Assembly (NCBI RefSeq): GCF_000699445.3
Contig: NC_067197.1
Coordinates: 13,584,152-13,648,151 of the forward strand
DNA from: Schistosoma haematobium
Taxonomy: Eukaryota; Platyhelminthes; Trematoda; Strigeidida; Schistosomatidae
Reading direction: 5' to 3'
Length of the DNA: 64,000 nt
Shown here in pieces: positions 1 through 11,356 of the stretch. The translations under genes and the position numbers were made by a program. The first letter of the stretch is position 1; every line of letters begins with the position of its first letter. The notes below the pieces were generated by a model. The model saw nothing but the letters and a program-made list of their open reading frames with translations, made no database searches and was not told where the DNA came from.

Positions 1-246
1 TGGCAAGTGGATTACTTTTAAATCATTCAATTGAAATTCGACTTCAGATAATTCGTGATAGTGGGCTACAACCATACTATGTAACTGATGAACAACTAAT
101 TTACGCTTGACATGAATGAAGTGAACATGAAGGATAGGATTGAAACTATGTAAAAGTGTAAAAACGAAATGAAATTTGGGAAGTATAGATAATAAATTTT
201 ATTGCTAAATTTTGATGCCTTTTTTCTATTAGAAAAAAACAGAAAA

Positions 247-549
247 CTATTGAGCAATTCCATGAACAAGTGTTAAGTTTTCATTGACGAAGACTATTAT
301 CCTTATAGAGGGACTTGTGGAGATTATAGAATTTTCATAGTTTACGTTTCGTAGTTCTAGTGAGAAGTCATAACTAGTAAACTTCAACCAAGTCGGGTTT
401 GTGATAGTTATCCAGATCACTGAAAATAACCGTTTATTATCGCGAATCAAATACAGACCAGTACACCATTGGATGGCAGATGGCACACGCAGAGACTGAA
501 TGTTTAAGGCTTGATCTCGGACGAGTTCATGGATATTCACTCCTGACAA
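247..549 (-). other. Unrecognised open frame, possible terminal exon
   Basis: A 100-codon frame on the minus strand ends in TAG. Its composition is more protein-like than the surrounding AT-rich DNA (two Trp near GLYLIRDNKR and ITITNPTWLKF). An AG preceded by a weak pyrimidine run lies just upstream near 545-550, so it could be a last exon of another gene or a relic of a repeat. I do not recognise a family, and there is no initiator ATG at its 5' edge. No second exon was found nearby. Confidence 0.2.
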
Positions 550-1796
550 GTCTTATACTAAGATGAATCAGCTGACCAGTGCTGTCTGGTTTTTACTGGT
601 CGTCTAGATAAGATTAGTTAGAAATACAAACTATGATAGATTTTTGTACCAATTCATTGAAAGATGGAAGAAATTCATAAGAACTTTCGTCTAAATTTGA
701 TCGAATAGTTTCACAGTATTTGGGCGCCAAGTTGATGTGAGACATTAAAGAGGAAGAATATATTGGTAAAATCTCAGAGAATTAATTTAAATTTCTCTGA
801 ATAATCGAAATTCTAGGACCTATATACAATAATAGTACTTTCAAGGTGTTCCTCATCCACTAGCCGAACGAGAGATCAAACAAAACCATTAGATTTTTGC
901 CAAGGATTATACTAATTTACAGCCATTGGTTTAGTCATATGTACTCCAGATTGTGGGAAACTTAATGTTATTGATAATTACGTTTCAGTGTTATTAAATG
1001 ATGGGTAGTATTAGACTATAAGATATAATATTTGCTCTATTCAAAATCATATTAACACGATATCCTCACTGAATAATACTGTTTTCATTAGGTTATACTC
1101 TAATATAAAGTGAAATTTATACACATATATTAAACCAGTCAATTTTCTGATCAGTCATCTAAATCTTAGTAAAATGGAAGTTTAAGAAATATGGAGTTTT
1201 GAACTTTGACTCAGTGATCTAAAAGTATGACATAGCCCAAAATGAGGAATTTGAAGGTGTTGTATTAGATGAGTTGAATAGTTTGACGATTATGCTCTAA
1301 CTGTCTCTCTTGATAACCTCCTCAACTCATATTTCAAAAAAAAGGAAGACCTATTTTTGAAACAGTTGATGATTTTGTCTAGAAAAATAATAGAAGCCTA
1401 ATAATTAAAACATTCAGCTCATAGTTCCAATCCAACAAAAACTTCATTTAACAGTTCAACATAAAATTCAAGCAATAATTATAAAGCTGGAAAAATAACT
1501 TTCTGTTCATATTTAATTAACTCGTTTAATAGATTGATCATGTGACGTAACACCAGAAAAAATATCAGGGGTTAGAGGTAATTTCTTTAACTTGGGTATT
1601 TATTTATTGATTAGTTACAATTAAATAAAAATGAACGATCGTCATAAGCACATGATTACATTCTTTTTTCATTAAGAACACAATAATTTACACACATATA
1701 AAAAAGTATATTTTGTTTCCATTGAAATTATTTTTACTCATTTATACATGATATACGTATTAACTAATTAAAGAGAAAATTAAAATAGAATATCAG
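550..1796. other. Intergenic AT-rich DNA, nothing recognised
   Basis: No open frame longer than about 60 codons, no repeat shared with the rest of the window, and no RNA-like motif was seen here. Confidence 0.5.
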
Positions 1797-1985
1797 AAGA
1801 GGTTTTGTGGATATTATGGTAATTTTAATAGTTAAGATCATGAGTCAATTGAAGCTAGACTACTATTGAAAACCTAGAAGCACCAGATGGTCACTTTGTC
1901 CTATTGTGGGACTCCTCAGCAGTGCGCCTCGCGAGATTCGAACACAGGACTTATCAGTCTCGCGCGCTAGATCATAGAATAGTTG
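1797..1985 (-). mobile_element. tRNA-headed SINE with hammerhead relic (copy 1)
   Basis: On the minus strand this reads as a tRNA-like head with a B-box-like GTTCGAATCTCGCGA, then a hammerhead-type core (CTGAGGA at 1913-1919, stem II GTCC...GGAC), then a tail (CTTCTAGG, TCAATTGACTCATGA) shared with copies at 26848-27050 and 27225-27300. The catalytic GAAA box has decayed to AAAG, so self-cleavage is unlikely. The layout matches the Sm-alpha class of schistosome SINEs. Confidence 0.75.
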
Positions 1986-2540
1986 GATTGTGCACAAAGG
2001 TCAACTAAGACTAATTAAATTTCAGTCTAAAATATTAACAACCGGATAATCCAATCCATTTTAAATTGAGTTAAAAGAGATAATTTTTTATTTTGTAAAA
2101 GTTGTTGGAAATATTTAGGAATTTATCCGTGTATATCTTTGTATAAATGAATGAAACTTATCATTTATATTTCAGTTCATAAATATCATTTGATTTTAAT
2201 TAAATAAACGAATTTTCCGTAAAACCTTTATAATTGGATTCTGTATGTAATTAGTTACATAACTCCTTTTAAAAACAAAGAGGTAGTCTTTGTATCTTTA
2301 AATATGTCTTGATACTTAAATAGGAAAAGTGTGAATCGGAAGATGCGAGTAAAAATATAAAGACATTGTATGGGAATTTACTTGATACCTAAAATGGATA
2401 TCTGAATATAACGAATTTCTATATGATTTACACTAATTAATAGTTAGATTTGTATCCATTAGACTGAGTAATGCTTGGCATTAATTAATCAATATTTTAC
2501 TGAACAAATATAGGTATATGTGATATCATAAAATTAAGCG

Positions 2541-3078
2541 CCCCCAAATACTCTGGTACGACTAAGGGTGGAGAGAGTCCACCCTCCCTCTCAAGATGTT
2601 CTCACATGGCCACGTGCATACAATCACTGCCAGAGATGTCTTACTCACTGCCTTCTCACAGTGTGGGTGTTGTCTACGAAATTGAGGACGAAAAGCGAAT
2701 GTCCAGTGCTTTAACTGTGTTGGTGGACACAGATGGTCCACCTAAGGGAGTTGGAAAATCCTGATTTCAAACCAATGGTGTACATGAGCTCCAAGGTTCC
2801 TGAAGGAACAAATGGGGTATGAACCTATCGTTGGTGACCGGTTATCATGAGACTGCATCTTTTAACGTTGCTCAAATGCCTTGTGGATTAGACCTCTAGG
2901 TCAAAAGCTCGTGGTGTGGCCACCTAAGAAAACCACCTACTTCGGTTTGAGCACCCGCACAGTATCATAGCCCTCACACAAATCAATGTTAACTGCTACT
3001 GGCCTCATTGTGTGGCACATATGTATTTGGTGTCCCTTCGTATTAATGTTTGTGTTCAATTAAAATAAAATAAAAATT
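2541..3078 (+). mobile_element. ORF-less RTE-A derivative
   Basis: About 540 bp. The first 450 bp match the 5' untranslated part of RTE-A (shared with 10844-11090 and, reversed, 38640-39077 and 62766-63083). The last 80 bp match the RTE-A 3' end (GTGTGGC.CATAT.TATTTGG, TGTGTTCAA) and finish in an AATAAAATAAAA tail. The coding region is absent, so it must have moved, if at all, using a partner's reverse transcriptase. Confidence 0.7.
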
Positions 3079-3136
3079 GCTTATAGCTAACAAATATAAC
3101 TGATATGATTACTACTCCTTAAAATGTGATTACATG

Positions 3137-3192
<56 letters not shown>
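3137..3192. repeat. (TA)n microsatellite
   Basis: Uninterrupted TA dinucleotide run of about 55 bp just downstream of the tail of the RTE-A derivative. Confidence 0.97.
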
Positions 3193-3194
<2 letters not shown>

Positions 3195-4949
3195 CACAAC
3201 CAATAATTTCCATTATGTAAGATCATGTTATCTTTCAATCCGATGATGATATTTTGTTAATTCAATTCAAGTTGTAAAACAATACACAAAAATTCGCAAA
3301 AGGCATTAAATAATAAAATTAATGGTTTTTTCCGAGCAAATTATCACCCCAGTTCTATTTAAATTCATAAACAATATGAATTCTATGAAATATGTATGTT
3401 ACATGATTACACCCACAGAATATTGTACTCAGAGTACACATTAGAAAAAAACTCAATATATAAACAGAGATTTTCACAAATTAAACTACCTATAATGAAA
3501 ACCCTTGTAAATGTTATCTTTGCTAACTAGTAAATTAATTATTGGTAGGTTTTTTTCAAGATATAGGGGTTTATTCAGTTTACTGTTTCCTTTATAATGT
3601 CTACTAGAGGAGAATAAACCAGCTATCCACCAGAAATCTTTTCAAAGTATATGACCTTCCACAGTTTAAGATATTTCTATCGAATTTCTGGTCACTACTT
3701 CTGATAATGTTTAACAAATTTATGCGTTATGAGTTATCTCCTAAGTTAATAAACATACAATCATTTATCCTTACAAATTAGGAAAAAGTGAAATGCGTGC
3801 ACTTAGGCAAAAATTAAGCTGCCAAAAGATCAAATAACACAATAGTAAAACCACCTGGTATGGTAAAAAGGCGATTTTGGAAAGGAACAAAATATCTCAA
3901 TTTTTTTGTTTTTGAAAAGCTTTATCACATAAAAATCTTGAGCTAGTTTTCAGTCATCCAATTAGAATTTCGTTTAATGTTAACTGTCAAAGGTAAATAA
4001 AATGAATATATTGTATGTTCGGTATGATATATTTTCCTATAAAAAGATTAAGCTTCAAAACTGATCCGGAACAAAGCTTAAGTAAAGTTGATTTAATCAA
4101 TAATTATTCAATCATTAAAATTACAAGAAAAAAGTGAGTTATCAATTCATTTAGTCTTAGACATATTGGATCGATCTTAAAATACAACTGAGAAAATAGT
4201 TAATAGGACTTTTAAAAATCCTTCATTAAACACAATGTACTGTATAATTTTGAGTTTCTTGACAGAATAAGAAAAAATTTGAAAGTAAATAAGAAAAACC
4301 CTTATTTCACCCTGATATGATTTCTGATACCAGCTACAATGCTAACAGTTCATTAAACTAATATACAACAGTTTTCTCGTTTAACCCTGACTATTCCAAA
4401 ACGTAAATTTTATAAGATTCATTGATGAAAACCTTAGAAGTACTAATCTTCTTTCAAGTTCATTCAGTTATATTATCGATCAAATTCAGTTGATCTTGCC
4501 AAACTGAACGATTGTCATTTAAACACAAAACCACAATGAAGTATTATACTAAACAAAAGTCAAGTGAATAAAAAATTACGATAGATTAATTATTACAAAT
4601 TAATGTTATTATGAACAAACAAACATAAATCACACTGAGTTAATGCGAAAATCAACGAAATTAAAGTCACATTTAAATGAATGCATAATCTATCATATAG
4701 GAGTCCACATACTTTCTGCAAAAAAGCTTACGCCAAAATGCATGGTGAGAATAAACCATCATTTTCATCAAGACTGGGAATTGTATGTAATTATTACTAG
4801 ATACAAATTTTAGCTATTTCTTTCTGGCTAAATTAGATAGTGAGCTACACAGCTTATTGTTACAACGTGAACGATACGTCCATAGTTTCAGAAAAATGAC
4901 AAACTGAAATTACCAGATAATTTTCAGTGCCAGCATCAAACGAACATTT
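3193..4949. other. Intergenic AT-rich DNA, nothing recognised
   Basis: No coding frame, no repeat shared inside the window and no RNA-like motif was seen. Confidence 0.5.
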
Positions 4950-5200
4950 TTAGATGGAAGAAAATGGTAGTGTAGTGTACGCTACTCACAGGGATGTTTA
5001 TTGATGTGTAGTCAAACGTGACGTCAAGGTTGCAGCGATTGTCGGACACACTGAAGAGTTCCAGTGCATCAAAAGCACGGCATCGGTAGACTACTTCGAG
5101 GCAAGTCAAAAGAAAGTTCAGATTGCAGAACGCACCGGAAGGTGCAAACAGATGACTGAACGCCATGTATATTACGTAAATACTTAGTAGCTTCTCTCAA
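4950..5200 (-). repeat. Unclassified interspersed repeat X, copy 1
   Basis: On the minus strand this matches, with many substitutions, the plus-strand stretches at 17409-17690 and 51300-51580 (shared words TTTGCACCTT, CGACAAT.G.TGCAA, GTGAGTAGCGT). A 76-codon frame crosses it, but the other two copies are not open, so it is not treated as a gene. It could be LTR or LINE untranslated sequence. Confidence 0.6.
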
Positions 5201-8200
5201 TAAATATGCATTTCTCCAGTCTATTGTAGTGTTTTACAATAACATCACTTTTCCAGATGTCCTAGGAACGAGAGAATTAGGTGACGACAAAAAACTGATC
5301 TCTTTAAGTCAATATATCGATATTTTTGAGCCTTCCCTCAATACAGTATAGAATAAATCTAATCAGATAATTGTTTTCACAAAGCTTATCTTCTATAGAG
5401 ACGTTACCTACAAGGAACTATTCATAAAATGGATATTCGTCAATTTTATCAACTACATATACATACTGAAGTAAATCTGGAACTACCAACAGTACCAAAA
5501 AGCTTTCTGCCTTAAAGCTCAAAGGTGACAAATGAAATGAGATTTGAGAGTGGATATAAAATTACAGACTATTATTGTCTGAACAATCCTTTTTGCGGTA
5601 GAATCATAAACTAGTAGAATTGTGAACCCCCACCAATCATGTAGAGATGTCATCCATTGGGATCCCTTTGAGTTCCAACTGTTCCAAAATGTTGACCATC
5701 GTGACGAGTTAATGCAACTTTCCAAAACGAAATTATTGAACTATTCTGGAAATAAAAGTCGAACAAAGAAGTTTGGCAAGTTCGTGGATTGAAGATGCAA
5801 AGCTTTAATAGAAAACAAGATTGAAGCTTATTTTGATTTCATACATAACATTTTACGATATCGGAGATACAGTCAACTTAAATTCAGTAAGATTTGTTAA
5901 ACGGAAGATTTGATTGTCACCTCTTCCAATGACTGAACCTCCCAGATGCTAAATTGCTGTGACATGTTACAGCCTCAAAAAACACAATAAGTTAACATTG
6001 ATTTGCTTCCAAATGAAACCAATCAACTCTGATAATAACCCATTTTATATATAATATATTACTATGAAGTAAAGAGGCAAACGCACGCAAAAGTTTCTTT
6101 ATTTCATGGCTGATTTTTTTCTCCGTAAAATATAAAAAGCAATAAAAATGAAAATAAAAAAAATGTAAGTGACAGAGACACATAAGAACAAATGGAGGGG
6201 AAAATGCCAAGACGATGAAAAATAACAACTAGACACGCAAATCTCAAGTTCAAAGAAATAGAAAATGTCGACGTAAACATAAACAAACACAATAATGGTA
6301 GTAACAATAAGAATTTCAATTAAAGCAATGAAAAAAGATCTTTGGAAAAAACGAGTAAAAATGAGGTGGTGAAAAACAAATACCAAAATAGAAAAGTGAG
6401 GAAAGCTGATTGGGATTCGATTTATGATTGTGTAGTGTGCTATGCACAAAAGCACACAACCAGAATAAGTGGAAAGAAGTAGATGATGTACACAAATAGA
6501 ATCAGTGAAACAACATTCTTTATGGATGTAATGTGAATCCAAAACTATACAGATTATAATAAGACTATGATATACAGTCATAATGAAAAATGACGTTAGG
6601 GAGGGAGAGAGAGAGAATCGAAGAGATTTCATTATTTAGCTGATTAGCAATGTATGTGTGAATTTATTGCATTTATTTCAACGTCCAAGTGTGTATGTAT
6701 GTATATATGTAAGAAATAGGGAAAACTCAATGGAGTCAACAAGCAATGAAGTAAAAATAAAGTAGAAAGATTTAAGGAAACCCAGTATATATAATCTGTG
6801 ACAGATAATCACCAAAGACACCATTATTAAATGAATCATTTATTCCTGATCAAATCTTCATAAATAAATAACGATATATGAAATTGTAATATATTCTTTT
6901 ATATGTTCTGAAAATCTAGGACGGAAAAAAAGCAGAAATAATAATAATATGATGATGATATAGATAAGTGAACAACAATTTAACTGATGACTATTCATTA
7001 TTCTTATCGTCAGTTATTTATCCAGATGAAAAGTAGAACCATGTAAGGAAATAGAAAACACAAAGAGAAAAAGAACGTTAAGTTAATGCCCATAATTAAT
7101 TGTGTAAACGCTAGTAAATCTTCATTGTACAACAAATCTCTTTTTGTGAAAAGCATCCTTCTTTTTAGGTTTTTTCGCGAATTCTCAATATGCACGGAAA
7201 TAGAGTAAAGTGTAGTAAATCAACTTTGTTTAAATAAAAATAAAGATTAATGGCGCCGAAAAGACGACATGTCTCCTCACGAGTTGGTATAATAGCAAAA
7301 ATAAGGAAAAATAGAAATTTTGATGGGAAAAAAAGAAAGACTGGAGATTTATTGATTTTTGTTTAAAAAGTGACTATACAAGTAGCTAAGTGAAATTGTT
7401 TACGAAAAAAGACTACTTTGACGACAAAATCATAGTGGATGATAGATATCTTAAGAAGGAAGTAGTTTTATGCACTTTTACGATACACATATCGGTCTGT
7501 TTTTCATTACTGGTTTATTATTCCTGGGAAGGGATAGCATGACAAAATGAACTTATGAGTATATGTATATCTCAATAAACGAGAACAACAGTAGTTATAG
7601 ATGGAACACATACAAACAAGAACTACTCAGTGCAAAACTGGAATATCAAACAAACAACCGCGTAAAATATCTACGCTGTTTAATAAGAACCTATCATTCA
7701 TTGAAAAGAAAGCCAGTGATGAGAAAATAAAATGAAACATGATTATAACAACAATAAAGAAACAACACAAATTGTTAGTGTGCAGATAGCGTAAAAAGAA
7801 TTAAGGGAAGGAAAAAACCCATCAAGAAAGATCCAGCTCAAGGAATATCAGGATACAAAAAAAAATATAATGATGTCAATGTGGACTGTTGTGGGTAATT
7901 TTCTAATTGAATGAAATCTACTTCTAATCTGAAGCAAGAGATTTTCTACAAAATGTGAACAAGATAAATACAGGAAATATTCCAACGTTAACATCATCCA
8001 TTTTGACAAAATGAAAATGTAAATATAAATTAATAGTCAATCGTACAAAAAGGCACATATTTTTATAAGCAATGTGAATAATATGTATATATACGACTAG
8101 AATAATAATAATTGCTGTGAATAGTAACCAGAGTGTAGGTGAGGAGGGAAAATGCTAACAATTGTCTTTTTATATTTTTGTATAGAAGAAATAAAACAGC

Positions 8201-8740
8201 CATCAAATCCCATTGTTTAAATGAGATGTGGCGCTAAATTGTGCCTACCATGAAATATCACTTAAAGTAAATAATAATGATAAATGAAACTAATGCATGA
8301 TCCATATCCTTTCCTAAACATACTGTCATCTGTGTGTGTGTATTTCCAAAATCATAAATATGAAGAAAAACAAGTAGAAAGAAAATACAGACAGACACAG
8401 AGAAAAGATGCAAACAGGTACGCGCATACCTTAAAACCACAAGCACAACGAATATGGTAGTAAGTAGACATACAAACAGAAAAGTTAATGACAAACAAAA
8501 AAATGAAACGGTGCTTTTTTATTCACTTTTTCGAGAGAGAAAAAGATCAACTCAATTTATTTGACGATGAATAAGAACATAAAAGAATAGAAGAGTGAAA
8601 ATACTAAACTAAAATATTTCTAAAAGGTTATATGATAATTAGTTTTTATACATTAAAAGTAGAAAATAAGAATAGTTAGACAGTGAATCGGTAAATCTAT
8701 GCACCTTTGTTACTAACGCTACTAATTAGTTGTAGCATTT
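5201..8740 (-). other. 3' flank and probable 3' UTR of the Mitf gene
   Basis: This stretch follows the stop codon on the minus strand. It is pyrimidine-rich on that strand, with a GA/CT run at 6601-6615 and no shared transposon. AATAAA-type signals on the minus strand occur near 8517-8523 and at several later places; which is used cannot be told. Long hydrophobic frames at 6099-6632 come from T-rich sequence and are not supported as genes. Confidence 0.4.
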
Positions 8741-9157
8741 TTATTCCATGGGGACATCATCAAATTGAAATTCATCTATATCTAAGCCAATTATTGGTGG
8801 TGTAAATAAATCTAATGTTTTTGAAGATGACTTCCCGCTGTGATTCAGTAAAGAACGTTGTGGTTGATGATATAGATGTTGTTGGTTTTGTTGTTGGTCT
8901 TGGTAACGTTGATGTAATTGTTGTTCGTGTCGATGGTGTTGTTGACAATGTTGATTTGATGATTGCATAACAGATGCGATTAATGGATCAAAATGTGTAA
9001 CCGGTTCTAAAATTGTATTACTTATGTTACCATGACATAAATCTAAACTTAATGAATGTATTGAATTGTAATTTGAATCTGCTTCACATATTGGTTCAGA
9101 TTTCAAGTGAGGAATAAATGAACTATTTGATGAATCAAATGAGTATAATTGTGCAAT
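8741..9157 (-). CDS. Mitf: Mitf-like gene, last coding exon (W9)
   Basis: This is the C-terminal coding exon: 138 codons and TAA (8741-8743). The acceptor is TTCTGTATAG before ATTGCACAA at 9157, phase 0, which joins the phase-0 end of the exon at 24041-24642. The protein part is His/Gln-rich in its middle (a run of QQHLYHQPQ-like residues) and ends in an acidic-hydrophobic tail, PPIIGLDIDEFQFDDVPME. That tail resembles a short transactivation or docking motif by composition, which is inference. An AATAAA overlaps the stop codon (8739-8744 on the minus strand). No known domain is visible; the exon is assigned by phase, strand and the low-complexity style shared with the other exons. Confidence 0.8.
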   Translation of the reverse strand: MAQLYSFDSSNSSFIPHLKSEPICEADSNYNSIHSLSLDLCHGNISNTILEPVTHFDPLIASVMQSSNQHCQQHHRHEQQLHQRYQDQQQNQQHLYHQPQRSLLNHSGKSSSKTLDLFTPPIIGLDIDEFQFDDVPME

Positions 9158-9914
9158 CTATACAGAATAAAAATGTAAAAAACAACGGAATTACGCAATA
9201 TAGTTATAATATAGTTGTTATAGTAGTTATGTAAGAATTAAAGGATAAGGTTTGAGAATAGGTAAGATACAAAAGTGGGAGAAATTAGAAAGTAATTTCA
9301 GTTTCTTTTTAAGGGAAGGGTTTCATTAGAGCCCAGCTACAAACTTACTCCTATACCAAAGCCAAGGTAGCGAGAGTGGTTATACAAACTTCTTTTGGAT
9401 GCAAAGGTATAAAGAACGTTTTTTCCCAAAATATTGAAACTATTTTCTAATTTTCCCCCTTTTGTATTTTACACATTCTCAATAAGTTGTTTTATGTATA
9501 GAAAAAGTTATTAATTGTTGGATGTACGTGTATTTCAGTGTGGATGTTCACAGAGGCTAACTGGGAACCACAGTACACAAACCTAACGACTGATAAACAA
9601 ATACACTGATTTTTAAGCCACTACGCCCAAATACGTGATGTTTAAACAATCCACGGCTACTAACCACTTAACTGTCATGGGTTGCTTCGAACATTAATAG
9701 TATTGAAAACGAATTTTTTCCAAATAACATAAATGATAAAATTTACATTGTCATTTTTACAAAATCGTTATGGTGTTTGATTAAATAAGCTGATAATAGT
9801 TAAAATAGAGCATGCCACAAATGTGTTTCAGTTTAAGGTTGTCATACCACAGCAAACATGGTGAGATGAAATATTAGCAAGACAAATAATATCAGTCGAA
9901 TCGATCAAACAATA
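9158..9914. other. Start of the 14.9-kb last intron, no gene
   Basis: Intronic AT-rich DNA next to the last exon. A weak similarity to the RTE-B 3' end (GTCATACCACA near 9840) is the only repeat-like trace. Confidence 0.45.
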
Positions 9915-9917
9915 AAA

Positions 9918-10603
9918 AGAGGTGTGGCGGCGGTGTAGCTACTTTTGTAAGCGTGAACTGGTGTCGATCTACTTTTGTGTGTTACAAGTTTTCAAATGAC
10001 TTTATCGACTGTCTAACTCTAAGATGTCATCCTAAACATCTGAATAAATACATATATGTTTATGTTACCAATATCTACGTGACTCTAGACTGCACATCAT
10101 CTACGCTATCTGTTTTCGCTGATGAATTCACTGAGTTCGCTGTTACTGCCTTCAGTGATTCACTTTCAGTTGTATGTGGTGATTTCAATCCATGTGACTG
10201 TAGCTTCCTTACGTCGCTAAGTCACCAAAATGTAGCAGATTTTCCTACCCGTTTGGATGCTCATTTAGACTTTGTTTCCATTAATGATGTGGGTATATAT
10301 GTGACTCGTAAACGTGCTCCATTGTCTAGCTCGGATCACTGTATAATTCGTGTTCTACCTAAAGTATATGGAAAGCATGGGAAGAGTACACTCTTACATC
10401 AAACCAAGAAAGTCAAATACAGGAATTACTCAGAAGAAAATATCCAAAATCTGAATAACATGTTTCATACGACTAACTGGGAATTATTTACAGATGACTC
10501 ACTGGAAATCACTACTGATGTTATCACTAATTACCTTAAATTCTGCTTTGATATTTGTTGTCCCACTAAAACCATTTTGATCGACTTACATCTTCACAAC
10601 TAA
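9918..10603 (+). pseudogene. LINE AP-type endonuclease fragment (CR1/Jockey-like)
   Basis: The readable domain is the DNA-nicking endonuclease that would start target-primed reverse transcription. The frame opens around RCGGGVATFV and continues through GDFN and SDH motifs to a stop near 10603. A region between the first motif and GDFN looks shortened: a normal domain is about 220 residues and the early catalytic Asn/Glu motifs are missing. The next frame (10618-10854) continues the linker after a stop. It cannot encode a working enzyme as it stands. Confidence 0.75.
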
Positions 10604-10824
10604 AACGACTACGGAGGGTGGAAGAAAGAATATACAATGAGAAAAACTCTAATGAAGTTCGTAAGCTAAATGGTCTGATAAACCTAGAGATTAGACGTCT
10701 CAACTCTATGTTTACTCAAAAACTCTTGTCTTGCAAAAACTCTCCAAGTATGTGGAAACTCTTTAAAGAGCTTACGGGTGACAGACAAATTAGGAGTGAT
10801 AACCAGCTGAGTGATTGTGACTTA

Positions 10825-10843
10825 AATAAGTATTTCGTACGTC
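10825..10843. repeat. Target-site duplication, left copy
   Basis: The 19 bases starting AATAAGTATTTCGTACGTC match 14604-14622 with two mismatches. The pair brackets the RTE-A insertion. Confidence 0.75.
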
Positions 10844-11157
10844 CGGCGCTTTAACCGGATCACAAATCAATGGTGCACATGGGCTCCAGTATCCTGTGGG
10901 AACAAATGGCGTATGAACCAATTTTCGGTCACCGGCTACCATGGGACTGCATCTCCTTACGATGCTCCACTGCCTTGTGGGTTAGACCTTTAGGTCAAAG
11001 GCTCGGGGAGTGGCCCCCTAAGATAACCACCTGCTTCGGTTTGTGCACCGGGCAGTATCACAGCCCACACACAAATGATGAACTCTTTATATCTATGGAA
11101 ATTACTTTTCTCGCTTCGAAAATCAATCCATTGATTCAAATTATTATCATTACAATT

Positions 11158-11200
11158 ATTGTCATTATTAATACTATTATTATTATTACTACTATTATTG

Positions 11201-11253
<53 letters not shown>

Positions 11254-11254
11254 T
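11158..11254. repeat. (ATT)n microsatellite inside RTE-A
   Basis: Imperfect ATT/ACT trinucleotide run in the 5' untranslated part of the nested LINE. It creates a spurious poly-Asn frame on the opposite strand. Confidence 0.95.
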
Positions 11255-11356
11255 TCCACATTATTCACCCTCTTTTATACTTATACAGCGGATGGTCTTT
11301 GGTGGAAATTCGACTCTATCTAAACGTTCTCGAGTCACTGGCCGGTTGAAAATGGT

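Larger units (their letters stand above)
9915..10843 (+). mobile_element. CR1/Jockey-like LINE, 5' part (endonuclease side)
   Basis: This is the first half of a LINE interrupted by the RTE-A insertion that follows. Endonuclease/exonuclease/phosphatase motifs are readable: RCGGGVATFV, CGDFNPC and SSSDHCIIRV (the SDH active-site motif). The linker after them (MEERIYNEK..., SMWKLFKELTGD) breaks off at DLNKYFV and resumes past 14604. The copy is 5' truncated. Confidence 0.8.

Noticed and set aside
4936..5166. 76-codon minus frame with protein-like composition
   Set aside because: Falls in repeat X; the two other copies are interrupted, so the open frame looks accidental.
6099..6632. 177-codon, strongly hydrophobic minus frame
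   Set aside because: It arises from T-rich antisense sequence downstream of the stop codon, has no recognisable motif, and overlaps equally good frames in other phases.
10990..11268. Poly-Asn minus frame
   Set aside because: Produced by the ATT microsatellite within the RTE-A 5' region, opposite to the element's coding strand.
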